Shown here: positions 17,453 through 27,161 of the stretch, one piece after another
Numbering within the stretch: position 1 is the first letter of the stretch
Layout: every line of letters begins with the position of its first letter
From: JBMHDN01 sp049889355
GTDB taxonomy: Bacteria > Pseudomonadota > Alphaproteobacteria > Puniceispirillales > Puniceispirillaceae
Assembly (NCBI GenBank): GCA_049889355.1
Contig: JBMHDN010000030.1
Location: 13,041 to 77,040 of the forward strand
DNA length: 64,000 bases
Direction of reading: 5' to 3'
Position numbers and translations under genes: made by a program
The notes under the pieces: model-generated
What the model saw: only the letters and a program-made list of their open reading frames with translations
What the model was told of the DNA's origin: nothing
Databases searched by the model: none

Positions 17453-17891
17453 TGCCACCTTGGAAAACAATTTTGCCAAGTAAATCAGTCAGACTAACTG
17501 GATCGGTGGTGTCGTAAATCACGTCACCGGCGGCAAGATAGGTTTCATCTGCACCTGGCAATAATTCCAGGAAATTGCCGCCCAGCAGAGATGAGGAGGT
17601 AATGCGGGCCGCACTGTCAGCAGGCAGTTTAATCTCTGGCTCAATGAGCATAACCACCCGCGCACTATAGGTAACAGGGTCCAGTTCCTGTGCCGTGATT
17701 TGACCCACCTTAATGCCGGATAAGCGCACATCATCCCCTACTTTTAGACCAGATGTTGTGCCAAATTCTGCCGCAATTGGATAACCGTTCGCGCTGGTCA
17801 GGTCAGCAGCCTGATAAGCCAGATAAATGAAAAAGCCTGCCGTAGCCAATACAACACCGCCAAGCAAGGTTTCAATCACATTGCGCTGCAT
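17442..17891 (-). CDS. mlaD: MlaD/MCE family lipid transport protein
   Basis: A 149-residue protein with one N-terminal membrane anchor (about 8-28) and an MCE domain (about 38-115; GLKVGDDVRLSGIKVGQI, then SSLLGGNFLELLPG). It fits MlaD, the periplasmic hexameric substrate-binding ring of the retrograde phospholipid transport system that keeps outer-membrane asymmetry. The other mla genes are not in the window, a known arrangement in alphaproteobacteria, where mlaD sits with DUF2155 and NDUFA12. Confidence 0.88.
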   Translation of the reverse strand: MQRNVIETLLGGVVLATAGFFIYLAYQAADLTSANGYPIAAEFGTTSGLKVGDDVRLSGIKVGQITAQELDPVTYSARVVMLIEPEIKLPADSAARITSSSLLGGNFLELLPGADETYLAAGDVIYDTTDPVSLTDLLGKIVFQGGNAQ

Positions 17892-18059
17892 ATCGACCTC
17901 TTCCCCAAAAAAATGATTCTATGCCCACCCATCCTAACAAACCAAATCTGGCTCGCCAATCAGTCTCACAAAAACAAAGACTATTTAAGGGGCTGAATTG
18001 GGCAGCATTACGGCAAAAGACCGATTTAATGTTAAGCCTGACAGATTAAATCTGACGCT

Positions 18060-18416
18060 TTAAGCAGGTGTCCAAGGCTCATAATCGCCTGTGGCTTTGG
18101 CCCGCTTGCCGCCTTTGAGCACATGCCCTTTTGGACGATGTGCATAATCGGTACCAGTCAGATTTGGGATATGATCTTGTTGCCAGTCATGGGCTGGATA
18201 CCCGCCAGCCGGCGGCGGCGTGTCATCTGTATAATGCAGCCAGCCATGCCAGTCTGCCGGCACTTTGGACGCCTCAACAGAGCCATTATAAATCACATAG
18301 CGACGTGGCTTGCCGTTTTTCATTGCTGATTTGGCTTCATAATAATGATTGCCAAACGCATCGCTACCCACCAGATGCGATGATGATTTAATCATGAATT
18401 TAGAGATGAAGTTCAT
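18060..18416 (-). CDS. NADH:ubiquinone oxidoreductase accessory subunit NDUFA12
   Basis: A 118-residue homologue of the mitochondrial complex I accessory subunit NDUFA12 (B17.2). Family features include VGSDAFGNHYYEAK, RRYVIYNGSVEASKVPADWH, GWLHYTDDTPP and YEPWTP near the end. The subunit sits on the peripheral arm and is one of the few accessory subunits shared by alphaproteobacteria and mitochondria. It is transcribed toward mlaD with a 168-bp gap and is divergent from nrdJ. Confidence 0.93.
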   Translation of the reverse strand: MNFISKFMIKSSSHLVGSDAFGNHYYEAKSAMKNGKPRRYVIYNGSVEASKVPADWHGWLHYTDDTPPPAGGYPAHDWQQDHIPNLTGTDYAHRPKGHVLKGGKRAKATGDYEPWTPA

Positions 18417-18732
18417 CTAAACCTCCCGACGCTCTGCCTGTTGTAAACAAAGGCTGTAAAATCTGGGCCACAAGCTAACTTTTTCAAGCCTATTTTGCAA
18501 GTCAGCAACCCGATTTCATCGCAAGTTATCAAAAAGCGACAAACCACCGGGCAAAGCAAAACTGTCAAGCAAAAAAAAATTTTAAATTTTCATTCACTTT
18601 ATTGCACGACACCCCAACATCATGTAGCGTTAAACTCTACAAATACTACATGTTGTGACATTTTGGGTGAGATATACCGGCTAACCTATCGTTTTTTTTG
18701 AGAGAATCAGCAGTTAGAGCAAAGGGCGTAAA
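18417..18732. other. Divergent spacer NDUFA12 / nrdJ
   Basis: This 316-bp spacer is AT-rich with an A-run near 18570. It holds an inverted repeat at 18621-18653 that may be a regulator site for nrdJ. I looked for a cobalamin riboswitch before the B12-dependent reductase and saw no B12-box-like segment. Confidence 0.5.
18621..18653. promoter_or_regulatory. Inverted repeat upstream of nrdJ, possible NrdR-type operator
   Basis: CATGTAG (18621-18627) and CTACATG (18647-18653) form an inverted repeat with a 19-bp spacer. The similarity extends outward imperfectly (CACCCCAACAT on the left, TTTTGGGTG on the right). The right arm runs into TGTTGTGACA, loosely like an NrdR box. A weak TTGCAC-17-TAGCGT promoter (18602-18630) overlaps the left arm. 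Assignment to NrdR is a guess. Confidence 0.35.
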
Positions 18733-21700
18733 ATGAAATTTGAAAGGCACTTCACATCCGCAGGCAAGGATGCTTATGACAAGATCGCATTCCGCACTGC
18801 GACCAGCGAGATTAAAAATCCGGATGGAACCATTGTATTCAAGGCTGAAAATATTGAAGTGCCAGAGCAATTCTCGCAGGTTGCAACCGATATTTTGGCC
18901 CAGAAATATTTCCGGAAAGCGGGCGTACCTGCTAAATTAAAGCGGGTTGAAGAAAATAACGTGCCAAGCTGGTTATGGCGTTCAGTTGCAGATGAAAAAG
19001 CCCTTTCAAAGTTGCCTGCAGCAGAGCGTTATGTTGGCGAAACATCTGCCAAGCAGGTCTTTAATCGTCTGGCCGGTACCTGGACCTATTGGGGCTGGAA
19101 GGGCGGCTATTTCACCTCAGAAGAAGACGCACAGACCTATTACAATGAAATGACCTTCATGCTGGCCACCCAGATGGCTGCACCCAACTCACCACAATGG
19201 TTCAACACAGGACTGAACTGGGCTTATGGCATTGATGGCCCTGGCCAGGGTCACCATTATGTAGATTACAAAACAGGCGAGATGGTCCGCTCACAATCTG
19301 CTTATGAACATCCACAACCGCATGCGTGCTTTATTCAGTCTGTTGATGATGACCTCGTCAATGAAGGCGGGATCATGGATTTATGGGTGCGTGAAGCACG
19401 CCTGTTCAAATATGGCTCTGGTACAGGTTCAAACTTCTCACGCCTGCGTGGCTCAGGTGAGAGCCTGTCAGGTGGTGGCAAATCTTCTGGTCTGATGAGC
19501 TTTTTGAAAATCGGTGACCGCGCCGCAGGGGCAATTAAATCAGGCGGAACAACACGCCGGGCTGCCAAGATGGTGACCGTTGATATCGACCATCCGGATA
19601 TCGAAGAATATATCGACTGGAAGGTGGTAGAAGAGCAGAAAGTGGCTGCATTGGTCGCTGGCTCTAAGCTCGCTTCAAAACATATGAACGAAGTGATGGC
19701 GGCATGTGTCGAGTCTGATTTAGATGGCAAAGCGCGCTATAACCCGCGCGAAAATAAAGCCCTGAAAAAGGCTATTTTATCTGCGCGCAAATCGATGATT
19801 CCTGAAAATTATGTTCAGCGCGTCATCCAGTTTGCTGAGCAGGGCTATACCGAGATTGAATTTAAAACCTATGACACAGACTGGGACAGCGATGCTTATC
19901 TTACCGTTGCTGGTCAGAATTCAAACAACTCTGTGCGCGTATCTAACGACTTCCTGCAGAAAGTGCTGGATGCCGGCGATTGGGAATTGATCCGCCGCAC
20001 AGATGGCAAGGTCGCTAGCACCATCAAAGCACGCGATTTATGGGATAAGATTGCACATGCCGCCTGGGCTTGTGCTGATCCAGGCCTGCAATATGACACC
20101 ACCATCAATGAATGGCATACTTGCCCTGCTGGCGGCCGCATCAATGCGTCAAACCCATGTTCAGAGTATATGTTCCTAGATGACACAGCTTGTAACCTGG
20201 CCTCTTTGAACCTGATGCAGTTCCGCCATGCTGATGGGCAATTTGATATTGCTTCATTTGAACATGCGGTACGTGTCTGGACATTGACCTTGGAAATCTC
20301 GGTGCTGATGGCTCAATTCCCATCACGCGAAATTGCCCAAGGCTCGTATGATTACCGCACACTCGGCCTTGGTTTTGCCAATATCGGCGGCATGCTGATG
20401 GCGGCAGGCTATTCTTATGACAGTGATGAAGCACGTGCAATTTGCGGTGCCATCTCTGCTATCATGACTGGCCGCTCTTACGCCACATCTGCTGAGATTG
20501 CCTCAGAACTCGGCCCGTTCCCGCTCTATGAGCCAAATGCCAAGAACATGCTGCGGGTGATGGAAAACCACCGCCTTGCCGCACATGGCAAATCTGAAGG
20601 CTATAAGGGTCTGTCTGTATTGCCAGTGCCGCTGGCCAAAGCAGATTGCCCAGACCAAGATATGGTCAAAGCAGCAGCAGCTGCCTGGGATGATGCGGTG
20701 AAGCTGGGTAAGAAACATGGCTATCGCAATGCACAATCAACCGTGATTGCCCCAACCGGCACCATCGGCCTTGTGATGGATTGTGATACCACCGGTATTG
20801 AGCCTGATTTCGCAATTGTGAAATTCAAGAAGCTGGCCGGCGGCGGTTATTTCAAAATCATTAACCGTGTTGTACCAGAGGCCCTGACCAATCTGGGCTA
20901 TAGCGCAGATCAGATTGACGACATCACCCGTTATGCTGTGGGTCATGGCAATCTGGAAAAATGCCAGGCTATCTCAATGGCAGCCCTGAAAGATAAAGGC
21001 TTTACAGATGCCATTCTGGACAAGCTGAATGCATCTTTGGAAAATGCCTTTGATGTGAAATTTGCTTTCAATAAATTCAGCCTTGGTGAAAGCTTCTGTA
21101 AAGAGACCCTCGGCTTTAGTGATGAACAGCTGAATGACTTCTCTTTCAATATGCTCGAGGCCCTTGGCTTTGATAAAGAAGCGATTGAAGCTGCGAATAT
21201 CCATGTTTGCGGGGCGATGACCTTAGAAGGGGCACCGCATCTCAAAGACGCGCATCTGCCGATTTTTGATTGTGCGAATGTCTGTGGGCGCATTGGCAAG
21301 CGTTTCTTGTCAGTCGACAGCCATATCACCATGATGGCTGCTGCTCAGCCTTTCATCTCAGGGGCGATTTCAAAGACCATCAATATGCCGAACAGCGCCT
21401 CGGTTGAGGAATGTGGCGAAGCATATATGCTGTCATGGAAGCTCGGCCTGAAAGCCAACGCGCTGTACCGCGATGGCTCAAAGCTTAGCCAGCCGCTCTC
21501 TGCCGCGCTGGTTGATGAGGATGATGAAGAGACTCTCGAAGAGATGATGGATCAGCCAGCAGCCGCAGCGACTCCACAAATCATCGAGCGTATCGTTGAG
21601 CGCCATATCCGTAATGAAGAGCGTGAAAAGCTGCCACATCGCCGCAAGGGTTACACCCAAAAAGCAAGTGTCGGTGGCCATAAGGTCTATCTGCGGACAG

Positions 21701-22380
21701 GTGAATATGAAGATGGTCGTCTTGGTGAAATTTTCATCGATATGCATAAAGAAGGCGCGGCCTTCCGCTCATTGATGAATAATTTCGCCATCGCGGTATC
21801 GATTGGCCTGCAATATGGTGTGCCACTTGAAGAATTTGTTGAGGCCTTCACCTTCACCCGCTTTGAGCCGCAAGGCATTGTCACAGGCAATGATGCGATT
21901 AAGATGTCGACCTCTATTCTGGATTACACTTTCAGAGAGCTGGCTATCTCCTACCTCGATCGCCATGATCTAGGCCATGTAGGCAAGGATGATTTGGATG
22001 TCGGCACCACAGGGACAGGCGAAGCCCAGTCAGAGCTAGTGAACCGGGTTACCAGCCGCGGTTTCATCCGCAAGCAGGGTCTGGTTGTCTATTCAAATCA
22101 GGCAACGGCTGAAGCGGTCGCACAGCCTGTCACAGCAGAAGCAGTTGCACCAGCTAATGTTGAGACCATCAAACCTGCCACAGCTAGCGTGGCGACAGCC
22201 ACAGCCACAACAGCACCTGCTGCCGGTACGGCCAAGACCAGCGTGTCTGACCAAATCCAGCAGGCGCGTATGCAAGGCTATGAAGGTGAGGCTTGCACTG
22301 AATGCCAAAACTTCACCCTCGTGCGAAACGGTACCTGCATGAAATGTAATACCTGCGGGTCAACAACTGGCTGTAGCTAA
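18733..22380 (+). CDS. nrdJ: Adenosylcobalamin-dependent (class II) ribonucleotide reductase
   Basis: A 1215-residue class II reductase making deoxyribonucleotides with an adenosylcobalamin-derived radical, working with or without oxygen. Family regions include AAPNSPQWFNTGLNWAYG, FKYGSGTGSNFSRLRG, NPCSEYMFLDDTACNLASLN with an active-site Cys, and STVIAPTGTIGLVMDCDTTG. A long Ala/Thr/Val-rich linker (about 1120-1180) leads to a C-terminal zinc-ribbon, CTECQNF then CMKCNTCGSTTGCS, of the kind that carries redox-active cysteines. It makes the cell dependent on B12 if no class I enzyme exists elsewhere. Confidence 0.97.
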   Translation: MKFERHFTSAGKDAYDKIAFRTATSEIKNPDGTIVFKAENIEVPEQFSQVATDILAQKYFRKAGVPAKLKRVEENNVPSWLWRSVADEKALSKLPAAERYVGETSAKQVFNRLAGTWTYWGWKGGYFTSEEDAQTYYNEMTFMLATQMAAPNSPQWFNTGLNWAYGIDGPGQGHHYVDYKTGEMVRSQSAYEHPQPHACFIQSVDDDLVNEGGIMDLWVREARLFKYGSGTGSNFSRLRGSGESLSGGGKSSGLMSFLKIGDRAAGAIKSGGTTRRAAKMVTVDIDHPDIEEYIDWKVVEEQKVAALVAGSKLASKHMNEVMAACVESDLDGKARYNPRENKALKKAILSARKSMIPENYVQRVIQFAEQGYTEIEFKTYDTDWDSDAYLTVAGQNSNNSVRVSNDFLQKVLDAGDWELIRRTDGKVASTIKARDLWDKIAHAAWACADPGLQYDTTINEWHTCPAGGRINASNPCSEYMFLDDTACNLASLNLMQFRHADGQFDIASFEHAVRVWTLTLEISVLMAQFPSREIAQGSYDYRTLGLGFANIGGMLMAAGYSYDSDEARAICGAISAIMTGRSYATSAEIASELGPFPLYEPNAKNMLRVMENHRLAAHGKSEGYKGLSVLPVPLAKADCPDQDMVKAAAAAWDDAVKLGKKHGYRNAQSTVIAPTGTIGLVMDCDTTGIEPDFAIVKFKKLAGGGYFKIINRVVPEALTNLGYSADQIDDITRYAVGHGNLEKCQAISMAALKDKGFTDAILDKLNASLENAFDVKFAFNKFSLGESFCKETLGFSDEQLNDFSFNMLEALGFDKEAIEAANIHVCGAMTLEGAPHLKDAHLPIFDCANVCGRIGKRFLSVDSHITMMAAAQPFISGAISKTINMPNSASVEECGEAYMLSWKLGLKANALYRDGSKLSQPLSAALVDEDDEETLEEMMDQPAAAATPQIIERIVERHIRNEEREKLPHRRKGYTQKASVGGHKVYLRTGEYEDGRLGEIFIDMHKEGAAFRSLMNNFAIAVSIGLQYGVPLEEFVEAFTFTRFEPQGIVTGNDAIKMSTSILDYTFRELAISYLDRHDLGHVGKDDLDVGTTGTGEAQSELVNRVTSRGFIRKQGLVVYSNQATAEAVAQPVTAEAVAPANVETIKPATASVATATATTAPAAGTAKTSVSDQIQQARMQGYEGEACTECQNFTLVRNGTCMKCNTCGSTTGCS

Positions 22381-22401
22381 TATTACAGCCCAATAAATTA
22401 G

Positions 22402-22437
22402 AAAAAGCCGCCTGTATGTGATGCTGGCGGCTTTTTT
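22402..22437 (+). terminator. Intrinsic terminator after nrdJ
   Basis: AAAAAGCCGCC pairs with GGCGGCTTTTTT around a 13-nt loop, beginning 22 bp after the nrdJ stop and ending in a U run. Confidence 0.9.
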
Positions 22438-22573
22438 GTGTCTAACGGTCAGAGCACGCGCACAAGTAAGCTCAAATTGAAAGATCAATATGTTTGATGT
22501 CGGATTCTTAACAACATCTGATTGGTCTAATACATACTCTGTTGGCTCGGATTTTATTTTGGAGGACCCAAAA

Positions 22574-23041
22574 ATGAGCAAAACACCAGAACAAGCACTG
22601 AGCGATTTGGGTATCACCCTGCCAGACGCCCCTGCCCCAGCTGCTAATTATGTACCCTATGCTGTTACCGGCAATCTGGTTTTCATCTCTGGTCAACTGC
22701 CTATGGTAGATGGCAAGCTGCAAATGACAGGCCATGCAGGTGCAAATATCAGCACAGAAGAAGCCGCAGCACAGGCTCGCATCTGTGCGATCAATCTGAT
22801 TTCTCAGCTGAAAGCAGCATGCGGCGGTGACCTGAGTCGCGTCAAGCGGGTGGTCAAGCTAGGCGGTTTTGTAGCCTGCACCAATGATTTCACAGAGCAA
22901 CCAAAAGTCGTTAACGGTGCCTCTGATCTGATGGTTGAAGTCTTTGGTGAAGCCGGTCGCCATGCCCGTTTTGCCGTCGGCACAAATGCTCTGCCGCTCG
23001 GTACGGTCGTTGAAGTAGAAGGCACATTTGAAATCGCCTGA
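22574..23041 (+). CDS. ridA: RidA family enamine/imine deaminase
   Basis: A 155-residue RidA/YjgF/UK114 family protein that hydrolyses reactive enamine/imine intermediates formed by PLP enzymes. Conserved parts include AVTGNLVFISGQLP, the region around CAINLISQLKAACGG, and HARFAVGTNALPLGTVVEVEGTFEIA, where the Arg of HARFAVG corresponds to the carboxylate-binding arginine of the family. The frame extends upstream to 22490, but the ATG at 22574 follows a strong GGAGG and matches the family N-terminus. It is flanked by terminators on both sides, so it is probably a single-gene transcript. Confidence 0.93.
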   Translation: MSKTPEQALSDLGITLPDAPAPAANYVPYAVTGNLVFISGQLPMVDGKLQMTGHAGANISTEEAAAQARICAINLISQLKAACGGDLSRVKRVVKLGGFVACTNDFTEQPKVVNGASDLMVEVFGEAGRHARFAVGTNALPLGTVVEVEGTFEIA

Positions 23042-23075
23042 TTTTGAAGGTCATATACTTGACGAACACATTCCT

Positions 23076-23113
23076 AAAAAGCCCTTGGCCAATATCACCC
23101 AGGGGCTTTTTTT
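23076..23113 (+). terminator. Intrinsic terminator after ridA
   Basis: AAAAAGCCC with TTGG pairs with CCCAGGGGCTTTTTTT; the stem of about 12 bp has one slipped base, a loop of about 12 nt and a U run. Confidence 0.88.
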
Positions 23114-23144
23114 ATGGGCTTGTTTCTGGTGATATCAACGCCAT

Positions 23145-24308
23145 ATGAGAAGCATGGACGGGACAGATCAAGATTATCAATTCACAGTCAGCCTGCATCA
23201 GAATATGGCCGAGATTTCTGTTGAGGACTGGGCGCGCCTTAACGTTAGTCATCATCCTTTTACCAGTCACCTTTTTCTTGATGCCCTCGAAAAAAGTGGC
23301 TCAGTAGGCAGTGATACGGGCTGGGATCCCCTGATATTGAGCGCAGCAGATGAGACAGGGCGTATCTGCGCGGTCTTGCCGCTATATCTGAAATATCATT
23401 CCTATGGCGAATATGTCTTTGATCATAGTTGGGCCCATGCGCTAGAGCGCGCAGGTGGGCGCTATTACCCCAAATTACTCGGTGCGGTGCCCTTTACCCC
23501 TGTGCCAGGCCCCCGCCTGCTCAGCAATTCTGAGGCAGCCAGTACTGCCCTCATCCGCGCGCTGCCTGCTATATTGGATAAATATGAATTATCATCTGCG
23601 CATATTAATTTCATCCAGAAGACCGACGAGGCGTTACTAGCAAAAGCAGGCTGGATGATCCGATCAGGTGTACAATTTCACTGGCATAATCAAGGCTATG
23701 ACGATTTTGATGATTTTCTGGCCCAGCTCTCCTCACGCAAGCGCAAAAATATCCGCAAAGAGCGGGCAAGCCTACACCAACAAGCTGTCACTTTTCAGGC
23801 TTTGACCGGCGCAGATTTAAAAGCAGCGCATTGGGATTTCTTTTATCAATGCTACCTCGCCACAATTGATAAAAAATGGGGCGGGGCATATCTCACCCGT
23901 GGTTTCTTTGAAGAAATCAGTGCGACCATGGCAGATGATATTCTGCTGGTCTATGCAGAGTTGGAGAACCAGCCTATTGCCGCCGCGCTGAATTTCATTG
24001 GCGCCGATGCGCTTTATGGGCGTAATTGGGGCTGTATCACAGAATTGCCAAATCTGCATTTTGAGACCTGTTATTATCAGGCGATCGATTTTGCCATTTC
24101 ACGTGGCCTCAAAAAAGTGGAAGCAGGGGCACAAGGTTATCACAAGGTAGGGCGGGGCTATCTGCCAGTCGAAACAAAATCAGCCCATCTCATCCGCCAT
24201 CAAGGCTTGAAGGAGGCCGTGGCGCGCTATTTGACCAGCGAAAAACGCGAAATCGAACGCGAAATAGAGGCCATCGGATTAGAAAGCCCCTATCGCAAAT
24301 CAGTTTAA
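23145..24308 (+). CDS. DUF482 family (FemAB/GNAT-like) acyltransferase
   Basis: A 387-residue protein of the DUF482 family, a GNAT-fold group related to FemAB-like aminoacyl transferases. Recognisable segments are AVLPLYLKYHSYGEYVFDH, GAVPFTPVPGPRLL, SSRKRKNIRKER, GRNWGCITELPNLHFETCYY and EAGAQGYHKVGRGYLP. The substrate is unknown. It belongs to a conserved alphaproteobacterial neighbourhood with ridA, clpA and clpS. A later start at ATG 23154 is possible. It converges on clpA with 10 bp between stops. Confidence 0.88.
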   Translation: MRSMDGTDQDYQFTVSLHQNMAEISVEDWARLNVSHHPFTSHLFLDALEKSGSVGSDTGWDPLILSAADETGRICAVLPLYLKYHSYGEYVFDHSWAHALERAGGRYYPKLLGAVPFTPVPGPRLLSNSEAASTALIRALPAILDKYELSSAHINFIQKTDEALLAKAGWMIRSGVQFHWHNQGYDDFDDFLAQLSSRKRKNIRKERASLHQQAVTFQALTGADLKAAHWDFFYQCYLATIDKKWGGAYLTRGFFEEISATMADDILLVYAELENQPIAAALNFIGADALYGRNWGCITELPNLHFETCYYQAIDFAISRGLKKVEAGAQGYHKVGRGYLPVETKSAHLIRHQGLKEAVARYLTSEKREIEREIEAIGLESPYRKSV

Positions 24309-24318
24309 AATAAGCTCT

Positions 24319-26610
24319 TTAGCTAGATGCTTTAACGGCTTTTTTACGCGGCTTTTTCGCCTCTGCTGTTGCCCGTTGGCTGGCTACCACTTCCAGTTTC
24401 AACCCATCATCACCAACCGTGATCTGGACGGTGCCTCCATTGGATAAATCACCAAAGAGAAGCTGATCAGCCAGTGGCTTTTTAATATACTCTTGCACCA
24501 CGCGGCCAAGTGGACGCGCGCCATAGGCTGCATCATAGCCGCGTTCAGCCAGCCAGTCTTTGGCCGCATCATCCAGCATAATCTCGACCTGCCTATCAGC
24601 CAGCTGTGCTTCCAACTGCATGATGAATTTGTCCACCACTTTGCGCACCACCTCTGGGGCCAGCGGGGCAAAGGCCACCACCGCATCCAGCCTGTTTCTG
24701 AATTCCGGGGTAAAGGCCCGCTCAATCGCTTCAGAATCTGCATCCAGCTTGTTGCCGCGGCCAAAACCAATTTGTTGTTTTGACATTTCTGAGGCGCCAG
24801 CATTGGTGGTCATGATCAAAATGACATTTCGGAAATCAACCGACTTACCGTTTGAATCAGTCAGCTTGCCATGATCCATGACCTGCAAGAGCAAATTGAA
24901 CAAATCAGGATGCGCTTTTTCAATTTCATCCAGCAACAAGACCGCATGAGGATGCTGGTCAATCGCATCAGTTAGCAACCCGCCCTGATCAAAACCAACA
25001 TAGCCAGGAGGCGCCCCAATCAAGCGCGAAACAGTGTGGCGTTCCATATATTCAGACATATCAAAACGGACCAGCTTCACACCTAAAATCTCAGAGAGCT
25101 GGCGTGCCACCTCTGTTTTACCGACACCCGTTGGACCAGAGAACAGATAATTGCCAATCGGCTTTTCAGGTTCACGCAGACCAGCCCGGCTCAGCTTAAT
25201 CGCAGATGAGAGCGCGGAAATGGCATCATCCTGACCAAACACCATACGCTTTAAATCTGTATCCAAAGCCGCCAGAATAGATTTGTCATCCCGGCTGACA
25301 TGTTTTGAAGGGATGCGGGCCATGGTGGCAATGGTTGCCTCAATTTCACGCTGACCGATCTGTTGCTTGCGCCGTGAAGGTGGCAGCAGATTTTGAGCTG
25401 CTGCGGCTTCGTCAATAACATCAATCGCCTTATCTGGTAATTTCCGGTCATTGATATAACGTGCTGATAAATCCACCGCTGTTTTCAGCGCAGCATGGGT
25501 ATATTTCACCCCGTGATGGGCTTCATAACGTGGCTTAAGACCGGTGAGAATTTTAATCGCATCAGGGATTGTTGGCTCATTCACATCGATTTTCTGGAAC
25601 CGGCGGGCCAGTGCACGATCTTTTTCAAAATAGCCTCTGAATTCTTTATAGGTGGTCGAACCAATACAGCGCAGCCCCCCATTTTGCAGCGCAGGCTTCA
25701 GCAGATTAGAGGCATCCATGGCCCCGCCTGATGTGGCACCCGCCCCAATCACCGTGTGAATCTCATCAATGAACAGCACGGCATTTTCATCACCTTGAAT
25801 CTGATCCATCACGCCTTTGAGCCGCTCTTCGAAATCACCGCGATAACGTGTACCGGCCAAAAGCGCGCCCATATCAAGAGCATAAATCACTGCGGTTTTC
25901 AGCACATCTGGGACATTGCCCTCAACAATACGCAAGGCCAGCCCCTCAGCCAGAGCGGTTTTACCTACACCTGGATCACCAACATAAAGCGGGTTATTTT
26001 TGGTACGCCGGCACAAGACCTGAATGGTTCTGTCAATCTCACTATCACGTCCGATCAGCGGATCGATCCTGCCCTCGGCTGCTTTGGCGCACAGATCTTC
26101 TGCATATTGGCCAAGCGGATCTGAGCTGCTTGTGTTTTCGCCTTCAGCCTGCGCCTCCTCATCTGCCCCACGCACGGCCTCACCCTTGCCATGGCTGATA
26201 AAGCTGACCGCATCCACACGGCGCATATCCAGTGAGTTTAAGAACCAGACCGCATGGCTGTCACGTTCAGAATACAGGGCGACCAGCACATTCGCACCCG
26301 TGGCAACACCGCGTCCGGATGACTGGGTATGGATAATCGCACGTTGGACAACACGGCTGAAGGCAGAGGTTGGCTGGACTTCCAATTCTTCTTGTTTTGA
26401 AATGATGGCATCCATCTCGTCCTGCAGGTGAGCTTCCAGCATCTCGCGCAAGCTGGTGATGTCAACATTACAGCCTTTCAAAACTTCCAGCGCATCTGGA
26501 TCTTCAACCATCGCCAGCAGCAAATGTTCCAGCGTTGCAAACTCATGTGCATGGTCACTGGCCAGTCCCAGTGCACGCCGTAAGGTTTCTTCTAACTCAA
26601 CTGAAAGCAT
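24319..26610 (-). CDS. clpA: ATP-dependent Clp protease ATP-binding subunit ClpA
   Basis: A 763-residue double-AAA+ unfoldase that feeds ClpP. The N-domain (about 1-145) binds ClpS; D1 carries Walker A GDPGVGKTALAEG and D2 carries GPTGVGKTEVAR. The ClpP-docking loop is present as QQIGFGRG (IGF). The C-terminus ends with a Lys/Ala-rich tail (AEAKKPRKKAVKASS). clpS lies 23 bp upstream on the same strand, so the two are co-transcribed. Together with aat they form the N-end rule degradation route. Confidence 0.97.
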   Translation of the reverse strand: MLSVELEETLRRALGLASDHAHEFATLEHLLLAMVEDPDALEVLKGCNVDITSLREMLEAHLQDEMDAIISKQEELEVQPTSAFSRVVQRAIIHTQSSGRGVATGANVLVALYSERDSHAVWFLNSLDMRRVDAVSFISHGKGEAVRGADEEAQAEGENTSSSDPLGQYAEDLCAKAAEGRIDPLIGRDSEIDRTIQVLCRRTKNNPLYVGDPGVGKTALAEGLALRIVEGNVPDVLKTAVIYALDMGALLAGTRYRGDFEERLKGVMDQIQGDENAVLFIDEIHTVIGAGATSGGAMDASNLLKPALQNGGLRCIGSTTYKEFRGYFEKDRALARRFQKIDVNEPTIPDAIKILTGLKPRYEAHHGVKYTHAALKTAVDLSARYINDRKLPDKAIDVIDEAAAAQNLLPPSRRKQQIGQREIEATIATMARIPSKHVSRDDKSILAALDTDLKRMVFGQDDAISALSSAIKLSRAGLREPEKPIGNYLFSGPTGVGKTEVARQLSEILGVKLVRFDMSEYMERHTVSRLIGAPPGYVGFDQGGLLTDAIDQHPHAVLLLDEIEKAHPDLFNLLLQVMDHGKLTDSNGKSVDFRNVILIMTTNAGASEMSKQQIGFGRGNKLDADSEAIERAFTPEFRNRLDAVVAFAPLAPEVVRKVVDKFIMQLEAQLADRQVEIMLDDAAKDWLAERGYDAAYGARPLGRVVQEYIKKPLADQLLFGDLSNGGTVQITVGDDGLKLEVVASQRATAEAKKPRKKAVKASS

Positions 26611-26633
26611 ACTACCCTCTTCTCATCGCCGCT

Positions 26634-26957
26634 TTATTCTTTTTCCAGCTGAAGCTGGAGCGGGTGTTCATTCTGGCGCGCGAAATTCATCACCTGATTC
26701 ACTTTGGTTTCAGCGATCTCATAGGTAAAGATACCACATAAGCCGACACCCCGCTGATGCACATGCAACATGATCTTCTGGGCTGTTTCGGAATCATGAC
26801 CAAAAAAGCGTTGTAAAACCATCACGACAAATTCCATCGGCGTATAATCGTCATTCAGCATTAAGACCCGATAGAGCGGTGGCTTTTTTGTTTTAACGCG
26901 TTCATCGAGAACCAGACCGCCCTGGCCGTTCTTATCCGCGTCTTTATCCTGACTCAT
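26634..26957 (-). CDS. clpS: ATP-dependent Clp protease adaptor protein ClpS
   Basis: A 107-residue adaptor that delivers N-degron substrates to ClpAP. The family core PLYRVLMLNDDYTPMEFVV includes the Asn-Asp-Asp pocket for N-terminal hydrophobic residues; the helix with HVHQRGVGLCGIFTYEIAETK follows. I use the ATG at 26957 because homologues begin near there and GGGG lies five bases upstream; an ATG at 27002 after AAGAG and a TTG at 27014 are alternatives that add 15 or 19 residues. Confidence 0.94.
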   Translation of the reverse strand: MSQDKDADKNGQGGLVLDERVKTKKPPLYRVLMLNDDYTPMEFVVMVLQRFFGHDSETAQKIMLHVHQRGVGLCGIFTYEIAETKVNQVMNFARQNEHPLQLQLEKE

Positions 26958-27161
26958 AATTGCCCCACTTCCACAACCTTCCCTTATGATATTGGGATTC
27001 ATTTTCTTTTTCAAAGTCTCTTGGCTTTAAAATTATGCAATTTTTCCATTTTTAGCGATTTCCTGCTTTTGCGTGCCTTGACCCGCTCCATCTGGTATGA
27101 TTCATTCTAGAAAACCCACCAGATATGGTGAGACCAACGACCAGCAGGCCGGCCAGTACCC

